A stretch of DNA of 64,000 nt from contig NZ_JASSYX010000001.1 in the NCBI RefSeq assembly GCF_030244015.1, positions 1,426,001 to 1,490,000 on the forward strand, read 5' to 3'. Under the pieces are notes generated by a model. That model had not been told where the DNA came from. It saw only the letters and a program-made list of their open reading frames with translations, and ran no database searches. The stretch is from Pedobacter ginsengisoli (GTDB lineage: Bacteria; Bacteroidota; Bacteroidia; Sphingobacteriales; Sphingobacteriaceae). Shown here in pieces: positions 53,672-62,062 of the stretch; within the stretch, counting starts at the first letter, position 1, and each line of letters opens with the position of its first letter. The translations under genes and the position numbers were made by a program.

Positions 53672-54436
53672 TCAAAGCATGAATGCTTTCAAATTGACGG
53701 TAACTGGTTCCTTTCTTTGCTCAGACAGCTCCCGGAGCCGGAGTTTCAGACCTTTCCTATCTATCTGCCTGCCTTTTTTAGGTGCCCTGAGCGCAGCAGG
53801 TGCAACAGGACCTACGGCTACTTTCGAGGCGATCCAGTTGATGTGCTCGTGGGGCAGCGCGACCTGCAGGATCATTCCCGGGAGGCCAGTAAACGATTCA
53901 GGACCCCCCGGTACAGGGATTTGATCCGTATAGAAAGCCACGACATAGAGTGAATCCTGGGTCATTCCATTTGCCCTGCGGCAGCTATACCCGGCGATAT
54001 CGCGCAACTCCGACGTCAGCCTCCAGCGTATCTTGCCAACACTGTCTTTAAGCAGGTAGGTAGCGTCATATACGGTCTTTTGACTGGCCAGGGTATGGTT
54101 GTTATGATTTACAAATACGGTACTGTTTTGCAAGGCGATCTGCGGAATAGAAAAGAAGCCTGCAGATAAATTGCCTGCGCTCACCGGCGTAAAGAGGGTT
54201 TCCCCGTTGTTAAAACTTAGTTTGCTGTACAGACGGGCAAACTGGGGTTGTTGCTGTTTATATTGTTCGAAAGCAAGTTCATTGACATTATCACCACCTG
54301 GCTTAAGTAAAGCATACATATTAATGGTTTTGGTATATTCAACCGTACCGGAAGTGATCAATCCGGTCTGTTGTGCCGACGCAGCATGGCTGCCGGACAG
54401 CAGTAGAATGACAAAAAGAAAGAAGAAATTTTTCAT
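53672..54436 (-). CDS. GLPGLI family protein
   Basis: The 254-residue protein has a signal peptide (MKNFFFLFVILLLSGSHAAS, cut after AQ) and the family motif in ESFTGLPGMILQVALPHEHI. The N-terminal block SGTVEYTKTINMYAL and the middle IAGYSCRRANG are also typical. GLPGLI proteins sit next to TonB-like barrel genes across Bacteroidetes; their role is unknown, perhaps quality control or peptide/metal handling at the envelope. The barrel gene lies seven bases upstream on the same strand, and a LytTR/LytS pair lies just above. Confidence 0.88.
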   Translation of the reverse strand: MKNFFFLFVILLLSGSHAASAQQTGLITSGTVEYTKTINMYALLKPGGDNVNELAFEQYKQQQPQFARLYSKLSFNNGETLFTPVSAGNLSAGFFSIPQIALQNSTVFVNHNNHTLASQKTVYDATYLLKDSVGKIRWRLTSELRDIAGYSCRRANGMTQDSLYVVAFYTDQIPVPGGPESFTGLPGMILQVALPHEHINWIASKVAVGPVAPAALRAPKKGRQIDRKGLKLRLRELSEQRKEPVTVNLKAFML

Positions 54437-54443
54437 GGTTTGA

Positions 54444-57200
54444 TTATTTGCTGGAGTTTAGGCTGTGGTTAAAATCATAGCTGAGTGACAGCATGAAATA
54501 TCTTTTAATGGTAGTATAGGTGTTCTCTGTGATCAGGCTGCTGTTTATGCTGCGGTTAAAACCGGTATTTTGATTCAATAAGTCGTTGCCGGACAGCGAT
54601 AGCTTCATGCTTTCATTCCTAAGGAAATTTTTGCTGAGTGCGGCATTGACCAACAGTCTTTCAAAGGGCGCAGGAAAGATGGCTGTTCGCGCGGTGTACT
54701 GATAATTGGCATTAGCCGCTAACTTCAATTTTCCTGGTAAATAAACATTCAGATCGGCGGTTGAGTTAAATCCCCGCCCATTATTATTGCGTTCCGGCTG
54801 CAGTGATGATGCGCTGACGGTATAGCTCGGTCCGAGGGTCACATAGAAATCATAGCGCTGCTCTACGTATTTAGTAAATCTCGCCTCCAGCCGGTAGGTG
54901 TTGGTATAGTATCGGTTTAGCAAATGGTTAACAAAACTGTAACTGCTCATTCCGTTGAAATCAAAATTGAGGCCTGCAATCAGATCAAGGGGTTTGATCT
55001 TCCTGTCGTAAAATAAAGCAATACGCGCGTTAGCGGGTTTGCGTCGGTAAAGGTTAACGAAGCCTGTTGTACTTTTACCAGCCGAATCCGTTATTACCTG
55101 GTTCACAACCGCTCCGGAGGTCAGCATGTAGCTGCCCCTGATCCCGATCAATTCACCACCGTTTGGTTCATGAGATTGGTAAAAAGTAAAAAAACGGTGG
55201 CTAAAGGCAGGTTTGAGGTACGGATTGCCGCTGGTGATGTTGAGTGGATCGTTGTTGATCAGTACCGGTTGCAGTTGCCCGATATTTGGTGGGTTGGCAT
55301 TGCCTGCATAATTGAAACGAAGCGATGCCTGCTGCGAAAACTGGTAAAGCAAATTTGCCTGCGGATTCAGCAGCTGGAACTTACGGGCAAATAAGCTGCC
55401 GGTAATGCCGTCCAGCTGGCTGAACTTGACCAGGCTGCCATTGGCACCGCCGTCCAGTAATAACTTTCCTGCTTTAAAGTTGATCAGGGCATTGAACTGC
55501 TGGGTTGTTTGTGTCAGTTTAAAATCGTTGCTGTACAAACTGTCTAAAAGGCTGTAACCGCCGTTAAAGTCGCGGTTGTAGGACCGGCGGTCTGACCGGC
55601 TGTTGCCGCTGCCCAAACCGTAAGTTAGCATTAAGGCCAGTTTCCTGGAAATTGGCTCGCTGTAGGTGATGCTGCTATTGAATGCTTGATTTGTGAGCAG
55701 TAACGGCTTGAACTGATCCGTTTTTTCGGTACTATCCGGTTGGCCAGTCAGGAAAAAATCGAGCTTCGTGTTTAAATAACCCCGGGTATTATTCTTGTCT
55801 GCGGCCTCCACCAAATAAACAGCTAAGGTCCTTCCTTCCTTCTTCAGTTTATGGCTGTACAATACGGCTGCGCTAAACTGGTTTTTGGATCCGTTATTAG
55901 CTATGGTGGTGTGGTTTTCGTTCAGCTGCTGCCCGGCCGTATAAGCGTTTGAAATAAAGGTGCTTTTTGCACGGGTGTTTTTTTGTCCGCCGCTGAGCGT
56001 GATCTTAAGTTCAGTGTTTGGGCTGAATTTCTTCTGGTAAGCCACATCGGCAATTTGCCTGAAAATGAAATTCTGAAAGTTTCGGCCGGCACTGCTGTTG
56101 ATGGTGCCCGCAGGCAGGTTATTTTCTGTCTCCGTCTGCTCGTCCCCGTCGACATTTAGCGCACCGGTCTTGAAATTGATATTGACCGATTGGTTGTCTT
56201 GCTGCCATTTGTGGTCATAATGCAGTCCGCCGGTTCTGGCCAGCGGCAGGCCCTGGCCGTTGTAGCGCCCGGAAAAAGATTCCAGTTCATCACCGCTTTC
56301 CAGGTGTATGACCGAGCCCTGCTGAGAAAGATCAACGTTAGATGAACCGTATTTGGCATTGTCCTGCCAATCCAGATTGGTCTTGCCATCGTTTCCCCAA
56401 ATTCCGTAAGCAGAAAGCTTTTGTTTCGGTTTGAACAGGTTAAACATCCCTTCACTTTTATAGTATTTACCGGTGCCGGACCCTGCGGTCAATTTTCCGA
56501 AATAGCCATTCTTCTTATCTTCTTTTAAAACCACATTGATCGTTTTGTTTTTGACCCCATCGTCTATCCCGGTGAATGCTGCCCGGTCGCTTTTTTTATC
56601 ATATAACTGGATCTTATCTACCATATCGGCCCGGATATTTTGGGTGACCAGGATAGGGTCATCACCAAAAAATTCTTCACCGTCCACCAGTACTTTATTG
56701 ACCGCCTGCCCCTGAGCGGTAATGCGCCCGTTTCTGTCTACCTGTATACCCGGCAGTCGCTTCAGCAGGTCTTCTACTTTGTCGTTGGGATTTAATTTAT
56801 ATGCCTTCGCGTTGTATTCGGTGGTGTCGCCCTTGATCCTGACCGCGGAGATCGTCCCTTTAATGATCACTTCATTCAGCAGCACAGAAAGGGGTGTCAG
56901 CTTGATATTGCCAAAGTCTTTCAGCAAATGATTGCTGTCCAATACAAAATCTTCGGTATAATCCGCATAGTTTGGATAGGTTGCCAGCAGGATGTAATTA
57001 CCGCTGCTTAGCTGATTTAGCATAAAGTTACCGTCGGCTTTACTGCGGGTGAAGGCCTGGATCAGCGAATCTTTTTTGTTCAGGATGACAATAGATGCCC
57101 CGGTAATTGTAACCCTGCCTTTTACACCATGATTCTGGGAAAAAACAGGCAAAGCAAGGGCGATTAGCCATAAAATGGCTATTAATTTAAATGGGTTCAT
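54444..57200 (-). CDS. Outer-membrane beta-barrel protein (TonB-receptor related, OMP_b-brl_3 type)
   Basis: The 918-residue protein has a signal peptide, a carboxypeptidase-regulatory-like domain (GVKGRVTITGASIVIL, SKADGNFMLNQLSSGNYILL), and a plug (LLKRLPGIQVDRNGRITAQG, VNKVLVDGEEFFGDDPILVT). The long barrel ends in LSLSYDFNHSLNSSK. The class lacks a TonB box and is paired with GLPGLI proteins. It is located in the outer membrane. The GLPGLI gene follows by seven bases, and a response regulator and histidine kinase lie 10-15 bases upstream, so the set is one transcription unit. Confidence 0.87.
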   Translation of the reverse strand: MNPFKLIAILWLIALALPVFSQNHGVKGRVTITGASIVILNKKDSLIQAFTRSKADGNFMLNQLSSGNYILLATYPNYADYTEDFVLDSNHLLKDFGNIKLTPLSVLLNEVIIKGTISAVRIKGDTTEYNAKAYKLNPNDKVEDLLKRLPGIQVDRNGRITAQGQAVNKVLVDGEEFFGDDPILVTQNIRADMVDKIQLYDKKSDRAAFTGIDDGVKNKTINVVLKEDKKNGYFGKLTAGSGTGKYYKSEGMFNLFKPKQKLSAYGIWGNDGKTNLDWQDNAKYGSSNVDLSQQGSVIHLESGDELESFSGRYNGQGLPLARTGGLHYDHKWQQDNQSVNINFKTGALNVDGDEQTETENNLPAGTINSSAGRNFQNFIFRQIADVAYQKKFSPNTELKITLSGGQKNTRAKSTFISNAYTAGQQLNENHTTIANNGSKNQFSAAVLYSHKLKKEGRTLAVYLVEAADKNNTRGYLNTKLDFFLTGQPDSTEKTDQFKPLLLTNQAFNSSITYSEPISRKLALMLTYGLGSGNSRSDRRSYNRDFNGGYSLLDSLYSNDFKLTQTTQQFNALINFKAGKLLLDGGANGSLVKFSQLDGITGSLFARKFQLLNPQANLLYQFSQQASLRFNYAGNANPPNIGQLQPVLINNDPLNITSGNPYLKPAFSHRFFTFYQSHEPNGGELIGIRGSYMLTSGAVVNQVITDSAGKSTTGFVNLYRRKPANARIALFYDRKIKPLDLIAGLNFDFNGMSSYSFVNHLLNRYYTNTYRLEARFTKYVEQRYDFYVTLGPSYTVSASSLQPERNNNGRGFNSTADLNVYLPGKLKLAANANYQYTARTAIFPAPFERLLVNAALSKNFLRNESMKLSLSGNDLLNQNTGFNRSINSSLITENTYTTIKRYFMLSLSYDFNHSLNSSK

Positions 57201-57209
57201 AACGTAAGG

Positions 57210-57911
57210 TTAGCTTTTGTTTTTAATTAGGTTGTCGAGTTCCTGCCGGTAGGCCGAGCCCAAAGGCAGTTCCGTCTGCCCGACCCAGACGCTTGTTTTA
57301 TCAATTCTGGTGATCAGTTGCCGGGCAACGATATAGGACCGGTGAATGCGGATAAATGATGTTTTTGGTAGCAGGCTCTCTGTCTCGTTCATTGTTAGCC
57401 TGGATAATATGGGCGGGCCATCGACCTGAAACCGGACATAATTACCCAGACTCTCCGCGTAGTGAATGGCGCTGAGCTCTACACGGACATGCTCATAGCC
57501 GCTTTTTATGAATATCGCCGGTTCAGGACCATTTGCCTGCGGGTAGCTCCGGCGGAATTCAAATTGCTCGGCAGCTTTATTGCATGCTTTCAGGAAACGT
57601 TCTGCTGAAAAAGGTTTCAAGAGGTAGTCTATGGCATTTAGTTCAAAACTTTGTACCGCATGCTCACTGTAAGCGGTTGTGAAAATAACAAGGGGCGGCT
57701 GGCTGACGGTCTGGATAAAGTCAAGTCCAGAGATCCCCGGCATTTTAATGTCGAGAAATAACAGATCCACTTGTTGCTGGTGCAGCAGGCTTACCGCTGA
57801 CAGGGCATTGGTAAAACACTCCCTAAGGTCTATAAACGGGACTTCTGCTGCGAGATTTTTTATGATCTCCAGGGCTATGGGTTCATCATCGATCGCAATG
57901 GCTCTTAACAT
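57210..57911 (-). CDS. LytTR-family response regulator
   Basis: The 233-residue protein joins a receiver domain (AIDDEPIALEIIKNL, phosphoacceptor in DLLFLDIKMPGISGLDF, switch AYSEHAVQSFELNAIDYLLK) to a LytTR DNA-binding domain (IFIKSGYEHVRVELSAIHYA, FIRIHRSYIVARQLITRI). It probably binds direct repeats upstream of target genes. It is the partner of the LytS-like kinase two bases away, and the barrel and GLPGLI genes directly downstream are its likely targets or readouts. Confidence 0.92.
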   Translation of the reverse strand: MLRAIAIDDEPIALEIIKNLAAEVPFIDLRECFTNALSAVSLLHQQQVDLLFLDIKMPGISGLDFIQTVSQPPLVIFTTAYSEHAVQSFELNAIDYLLKPFSAERFLKACNKAAEQFEFRRSYPQANGPEPAIFIKSGYEHVRVELSAIHYAESLGNYVRFQVDGPPILSRLTMNETESLLPKTSFIRIHRSYIVARQLITRIDKTSVWVGQTELPLGSAYRQELDNLIKNKS

Positions 57912-57913
57912 AT

Positions 57914-59257
57914 TTATTCTGCTAAAGTGTTAATGATTAGTTCTGCTACAAACTCCTGACGCCGTATGCCATAATTCAGCTCGTGTTTGCCTGGATAAAA
58001 TAAGTTCAGTCTTTCACGTACGTTTGGTAAACCAATTCCTGAATATTCCGCTTCAGGATCATTGGCGGCCGCGCTAAACAGGCTATTGCGCACCTCGAAA
58101 CGGATTTCTTCGGCTTTGCAGGTCAGCGTGATCTTTACCCATGATTTTTCTGGCGGTTGTACGCCGTGTTTAAAGGCATTCTCAACAAAGGGGATCAGCA
58201 GCATAGGCACGATCAATTGACTGCCGGCACCTTCATCAATGGTCAGTTCAATGCTGGTTGACTCTTCGGGGAGCCGCAATTTCTGGAGAGAAATATAATT
58301 GTGGAGATAGTCAATCTCCCGGCTTAAGGGGATAAAATCGAGGTGGTTTTCACGAAGCATGAAGCGCATCATGTCGCCAAGCTTTTGTATGCCTTCGGCA
58401 GTTCGTTTTGAGCCGTCGAGCAGGGCCGTGCCATATAAGGTGTTCAGTACGTTGAACAGGAAATGCGGGTTGATCTGTGAGCGCAGGAACTGCAGGTCTG
58501 CTTTGGAGCGGGTCAGGGCTTTTTCAGCACGCTTTAGCCGAAACATCCGCCTGTTTTGCTGTATGGCATAAACAATCAATGCCAGGGTAATTAAAACATA
58601 GTAGCCGCGGAAGATGGCGAGGTTGTCGATCAGATGGAAAGCCACCCAAAAGAATGGAATCTTGATGAAGAGGATCAGGGCGGTGCTGATCTGGTTCAAC
58701 CGTGAAACCCGGTAAGCGCTTTTAGGCAATCTTTCTGCTCTGGCAATAAGGTATTCCTTCAGGAAGAGGTAGACAGCGTATATCAGTACTAGTTTTAGTC
58801 CGTTGATACAGCCAAAAGTAAGGTCCTGAAGGGGTCTGTCATTGTATCCAAAAAGGGCATAGAACTGAAACAGGGGGCCATAGCTGTTCAGATAGGGCCT
58901 GGTGTAATAGGTTGCGGTATTTGCAGCTAATGCCAGCAGGCAGCCGAGCGCGCCGATCTGAAGCGCCACCCCGAGATAATACGCTGGTTTTTTTTTGTTC
59001 CGGAAGAGTACTGGAATGGTGAAAAAATTGAGACACAGATAAGTGGCATAAAATACCAGCAAGAGGCCTATTTGTGGCCATAAGAAGTTTAGGTAGATGT
59101 CGTACGCCAGGTGATTCCTTTGAAAGGCGAGCTCATAAGCTTCCAGATCTCCAGGGTTGATCAGTGCGATCCAAAGGTATTTGACCGTAACCGTTACCAG
59201 AATGAGGGTGATGACGATCAGCCCGTGTGTTTTCCATTTGACTTTAAACTGTTTCAT
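57914..59257 (-). CDS. LytS-like sensor histidine kinase
   Basis: The start MKQFKVKWKTHG (59257) is chosen over the frame start at 59347, because the extra N-terminus is basic and unlike a sensor. The 447-residue protein has about seven membrane segments and a His_kinase domain with the phosphorylated histidine in LRSQINPHFLFNVLNTLYG, then an ATP-binding part (LLIPFVENAFKHGV, GIGLPNVRERLNLFY). It sits immediately upstream of the LytTR regulator (two bases). It is a membrane sensor for an unknown signal, controlling the barrel and GLPGLI genes. Confidence 0.92.
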   Translation of the reverse strand: MKQFKVKWKTHGLIVITLILVTVTVKYLWIALINPGDLEAYELAFQRNHLAYDIYLNFLWPQIGLLLVFYATYLCLNFFTIPVLFRNKKKPAYYLGVALQIGALGCLLALAANTATYYTRPYLNSYGPLFQFYALFGYNDRPLQDLTFGCINGLKLVLIYAVYLFLKEYLIARAERLPKSAYRVSRLNQISTALILFIKIPFFWVAFHLIDNLAIFRGYYVLITLALIVYAIQQNRRMFRLKRAEKALTRSKADLQFLRSQINPHFLFNVLNTLYGTALLDGSKRTAEGIQKLGDMMRFMLRENHLDFIPLSREIDYLHNYISLQKLRLPEESTSIELTIDEGAGSQLIVPMLLIPFVENAFKHGVQPPEKSWVKITLTCKAEEIRFEVRNSLFSAAANDPEAEYSGIGLPNVRERLNLFYPGKHELNYGIRRQEFVAELIINTLAE

Positions 59258-59511
59258 ATCTTTAACAAGATTAAAAGATATTCTGCTACGATCTTGAAAA
59301 ATGTGACGGTTCCGCAGAAAAATGTGACGAAAAGTCAAAAGGTGCAATTCTCAGCGCGATCGGGACTGGTGAGGAAGCGGCGATCGAAAAATTTGAAGCG
59401 GCTATATAGCAAATAAAATTAGTATGCACCCTTATTCACGTTCCTACCGAAAAAATATATAAACTTGCCATAACTTATTCTTAACTTTAATAGGAGGGAT
59501 TCATAAAAACG
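59258..59511. other. Divergent control region
   Basis: The 254 bases between the kinase start and the sigma-factor start should contain both promoters. No strong motif stands out; AAAAAATATATAAACTTGCC at 59450-59469 is AT-rich. Confidence 0.3.
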
Positions 59512-60090
59512 ATGGCTGGTTATAGCTCTTATACCGATCAGGAATTGCTGGACTTGCTGAAGTCAGGCGATCATCTGGCATTTAGCCAGATATTTGAGCG
59601 GTATGGTTCGCTGCTGGTGTCGTTTGCCTGCAGGAAGGTTTATGATAAGGGACTTGCCGAAGATATCGTGCATGATGTTTTTGCTGATCTTTGGGCAAAA
59701 CGCACGGTGCAGCAGATTTCAAAAGGATTTGAGCCTTTTATGTTTACAGCAGTACGCAACAGGATCCTGGACCATTATAAACATCAGAAAGTTTCGCAGC
59801 GGTATCTGGATAATTTTAAGGAATACCTGTCACAAACGGAAGACAGCGCAGACCACCTGATCCGGCAGCATGACCTGTCTTCCCTTATAGAACGGGAAAT
59901 CGCCGCCCTGCCCGAAAAAATGCGCGTAGTGTTTGAACTGAGCAGGACTACCGATATGAGCCGTAAGGAGATTGCTGTCCATCTGGACATGCCGGAAGAG
60001 ACAGTCAAGACCAACATGCACCGCGCGTTGAAGATATTGAAGGGGCGGCTGGGCGATTCGCTGATTATCGTCTTTCTGAGCCAGTTTTAA
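59512..60090 (+). CDS. ECF sigma factor (RpoE-type)
   Basis: The 192-residue protein has sigma region 2 (DHLAFSQIFERYGSLLVSFA, GLAEDIVHDVFADLWAKR, PFMFTAVRNRILDHYKHQ) and region 4 (ALPEKMRVVFELSRTTDMSR, KEIAVHLDMPEETVKTNMHR). The start is MAGYSSYTDQE. It belongs to the class that works with FecR anti-sigma factors in Bacteroidetes. A fecR gene lies 2 kb downstream, separated by a convergent propeller gene and a GIY-YIG unit, so it may be the cognate sigma moved apart by insertions. Confidence 0.92.
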   Translation: MAGYSSYTDQELLDLLKSGDHLAFSQIFERYGSLLVSFACRKVYDKGLAEDIVHDVFADLWAKRTVQQISKGFEPFMFTAVRNRILDHYKHQKVSQRYLDNFKEYLSQTEDSADHLIRQHDLSSLIEREIAALPEKMRVVFELSRTTDMSRKEIAVHLDMPEETVKTNMHRALKILKGRLGDSLIIVFLSQF

Positions 60091-60108
60091 TAATTGCAGA
60101 TTGGCAGA

Positions 60109-61203
60109 TCAATGTTCCGACTGCCCCGGTATTTCGGGAACGCCCGGGTCATCCAGTACCTGTACGGCAGTTCCGTCACCAACTGTTTGCCAGTCGTGCA
60201 GCACCCAGACCACTTTTTTATCTTTTGTGACTTCGATCATTTGCGGGCCCTTACCGTTTTGGCCGCGCGAGGTAAATATGGTGTTGCCATTGGCCAGCCT
60301 GGTGCAGGTTTGCGGGGCTGATGCAAATTGATACTGTGCAGGCAGGTCGGTTTTGCAATTGAACTCCCAAACGGTTTCTTTTTTTTCATTGACTTCAAAA
60401 CTGCGCCACTCATTCTCGTCGGTGATCAGGGTATTGCCATTTTTCAGGCGAATGGCCGCCCAGGGTTTCGGTGTGTTATAACTCCAGATCTCCTTAAAAT
60501 CCTTGTCGTACTCCACAACTTTGCCCTGACTTAAATACGAAAGGAGGTAGGTGCCCTGTGCCGTTAACCTGCCGCGTCTGAACTGACCATGCACACCACG
60601 CACATCGGCATTTTTGTAGGGTATCTCGCGTTCAACCTCGGTTTTTCCGGTTTTGTAATTGACAATGTACAATTTCGGCTTGGCAGCATTGACCACAAAC
60701 ATGATCTTGTCCAGACCGATGGGCTGGCAGCTGTGCACTTCAGCATGCTCAGGGCCGTTTTCCGCGAAGTCTTTTTTCCAGAGTACTTTTTTGTCGGGCG
60801 TGATTACGGCTACGTATTTCATCCGGGTAAAGAGGATGTTGCCGTTGGATATCATCCATACATCGTCATACTCAAAGCCTTTGCCGGTCTGGTAGGTCCA
60901 GATTACTTTTCCGTCATTTATTAACGACATACGGGTATTGTTTTCACCTAAATACAGCATGGAATGCTGGGCCAGGCCTTTTCCGGGCAGGTTTGCCGGT
61001 GCTTCTTCACCCGGAGTGATCATTGCCGAAGCTTCTTCCTGTGGTGCCATAGCGGGCACACCAGCTGCCGTGAACAGATGAAGCACATCCAGGCATGGTT
61101 TCTCCGACAATGCAGCTGTTTTTTTATTTTGCGCAAGTGCGAAATTTGCTGTGACGACCGCGCAGGTCACGAAAAGAAGACAGATGTTTAAAGTATGTTT
61201 CAT
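60109..61203 (-). CDS. Secreted beta-propeller (PQQ-like) protein
   Basis: A signal peptide (CLLFVTCAVVTANFALAQ) precedes a Pro/Glu-rich linker and ~280 residues of repeats with the pattern DKKVLWKKDF, GKVIWTYQTG, FKEIWSYNTPKPW, LKNGNTLITDEN, ANGNTIFTSRGQN and DKKVVWVLHDW, as in PQQ-like propellers. The blades end with W-motifs, and no cofactor site can be confirmed. It is probably a periplasmic binding or scaffold protein. It lies between the sigma factor (convergent, 18 bases) and the GIY-YIG unit. Confidence 0.78.
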   Translation of the reverse strand: MKHTLNICLLFVTCAVVTANFALAQNKKTAALSEKPCLDVLHLFTAAGVPAMAPQEEASAMITPGEEAPANLPGKGLAQHSMLYLGENNTRMSLINDGKVIWTYQTGKGFEYDDVWMISNGNILFTRMKYVAVITPDKKVLWKKDFAENGPEHAEVHSCQPIGLDKIMFVVNAAKPKLYIVNYKTGKTEVEREIPYKNADVRGVHGQFRRGRLTAQGTYLLSYLSQGKVVEYDKDFKEIWSYNTPKPWAAIRLKNGNTLITDENEWRSFEVNEKKETVWEFNCKTDLPAQYQFASAPQTCTRLANGNTIFTSRGQNGKGPQMIEVTKDKKVVWVLHDWQTVGDGTAVQVLDDPGVPEIPGQSEH

Positions 61204-61455
61204 AAAGAGCTAAAGCTTAGTGGTTTATTTTTGCACAACCTGGGTTGCTTTATTGACGAAAGTAAATGATTGGTAGAAAGATAAAGCAAGACAGGCCGGA
61301 AAAATCTACGCAATCGTGTGCGTAAAGAGTGGGGTCAAATGTGAAAAAATGAATATTCCAAGACTGGCCCAGCCTACTTTTCATATCCAAATATTTACCC
61401 ATAAATATCCATAAGATTGATTTAGAATTCATTTTAGGCCATTATAAGATGTAAA
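61204..61455. other. Gap before the GIY-YIG unit, no feature seen
   Basis: About 250 bases upstream of the propeller gene hold no clear frame or repeat. Confidence 0.3.
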
Positions 61456-61514
61456 TCACAGCTCCTGTGAGTTTTCTTTTTTAATGGCACACTATATCCT
61501 CTTTTAGCGGCACA

Positions 61515-61544
61515 CGTCATCCTGAATTTATTTCAGGATCTCGG
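61515..61544. repeat. REP-like palindrome, left copy of inner inverted repeat
   Basis: CGTCATCCTGAATTTATTTC followed by AGGATCTCGG is REP-like and exactly complementary to 61895-61924. It precedes the GIY-YIG gene start by 44 bases. Confidence 0.8.
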
Positions 61545-61587
61545 AAGAGTAAAACCAATTATTATATTTGGACCTAAAATAACATCT

Positions 61588-61884
61588 ATGGACAGAGGTG
61601 GTTGTATATACATTTTAGCCAATAAAGTTAATACGGTATTATATACCGGTGTAACCTCTGATTTGTATTTCAGGATTAAAGAGCATAAGGAAAAGCACAA
61701 TCCAGATTCTTTTACTGCAAAATACAATTGTGATAGATTAATGTATTTTGAACAATTCAGCTCAATCGAGGAAGCTATTGTTAAAGAAAAGCAAATAAAG
61801 AATTGGCGAAGGTCTTGGCAAGTCAACTTAATCAATTCCACAAATCCAGAATGGGAGGATTTATTTGATAGTATTGAGCCCTAA
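61588..61884 (+). CDS. GIY-YIG endonuclease
   Basis: The 98-residue protein is a single GIY-YIG domain: GGCIYILANKVNTVLYTGVT, catalytic Arg in RIKEHKEKHN, and Glu in YFEQFSSIEEAIVKEKQIK. The C-terminus WRRSWQVNLINSTNPEWEDL is also typical of the small Bacteroidetes members often mis-annotated as UvrC subunits. The gene is centred inside nested inverted repeats that include REP-like palindromes, which suggests the protein cuts or mobilises those repeats. That function is an inference; the nuclease family is clear. Confidence 0.9.
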   Translation: MDRGGCIYILANKVNTVLYTGVTSDLYFRIKEHKEKHNPDSFTAKYNCDRLMYFEQFSSIEEAIVKEKQIKNWRRSWQVNLINSTNPEWEDLFDSIEP

Positions 61885-61894
61885 ACTATCTTGT

Positions 61895-61924
61895 CCGAGA
61901 TCCTGAAATAAATTCAGGATGACG
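61895..61924. repeat. REP-like palindrome, right copy of inner inverted repeat
   Basis: This is the exact reverse complement of 61515-61544, starting 10 bases after the GIY-YIG stop codon. It could also act as a terminator. Confidence 0.8.
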
Positions 61925-62062
61925 ACCGATAAATAGATTGTGCCATCAAACATGCTCAAAGTGTGCCATTAAAAAAGAAAGTTCACAGCTCCTAAAAATT
62001 ATTTAACATTATTTGAACCCTTGCTTAATACTTAATCGTCATGTCTTTAAATAGGGTAAAAA

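Larger units (their letters stand above)
61456..61993. mobile_element. GIY-YIG unit bounded by inverted repeats and a possible target duplication
   Basis: The unit has two layers of inverted repeats around one gene. The outer pair is CTGTGAG...GGCACAC at 61465-61492 with its complement at 61961-61988 (28 bp, two mismatches). The inner pair is an exact 30-bp repeat at 61515-61544 and 61895-61924, itself containing the REP-like palindrome TCCTGAATTTATTTCAGGA. The 11-base TCACAGCTCCT occurs directly at both borders (61456-61466 and 61983-61993), like a target-site duplication. The only gene inside is a GIY-YIG nuclease. Confidence 0.55.
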
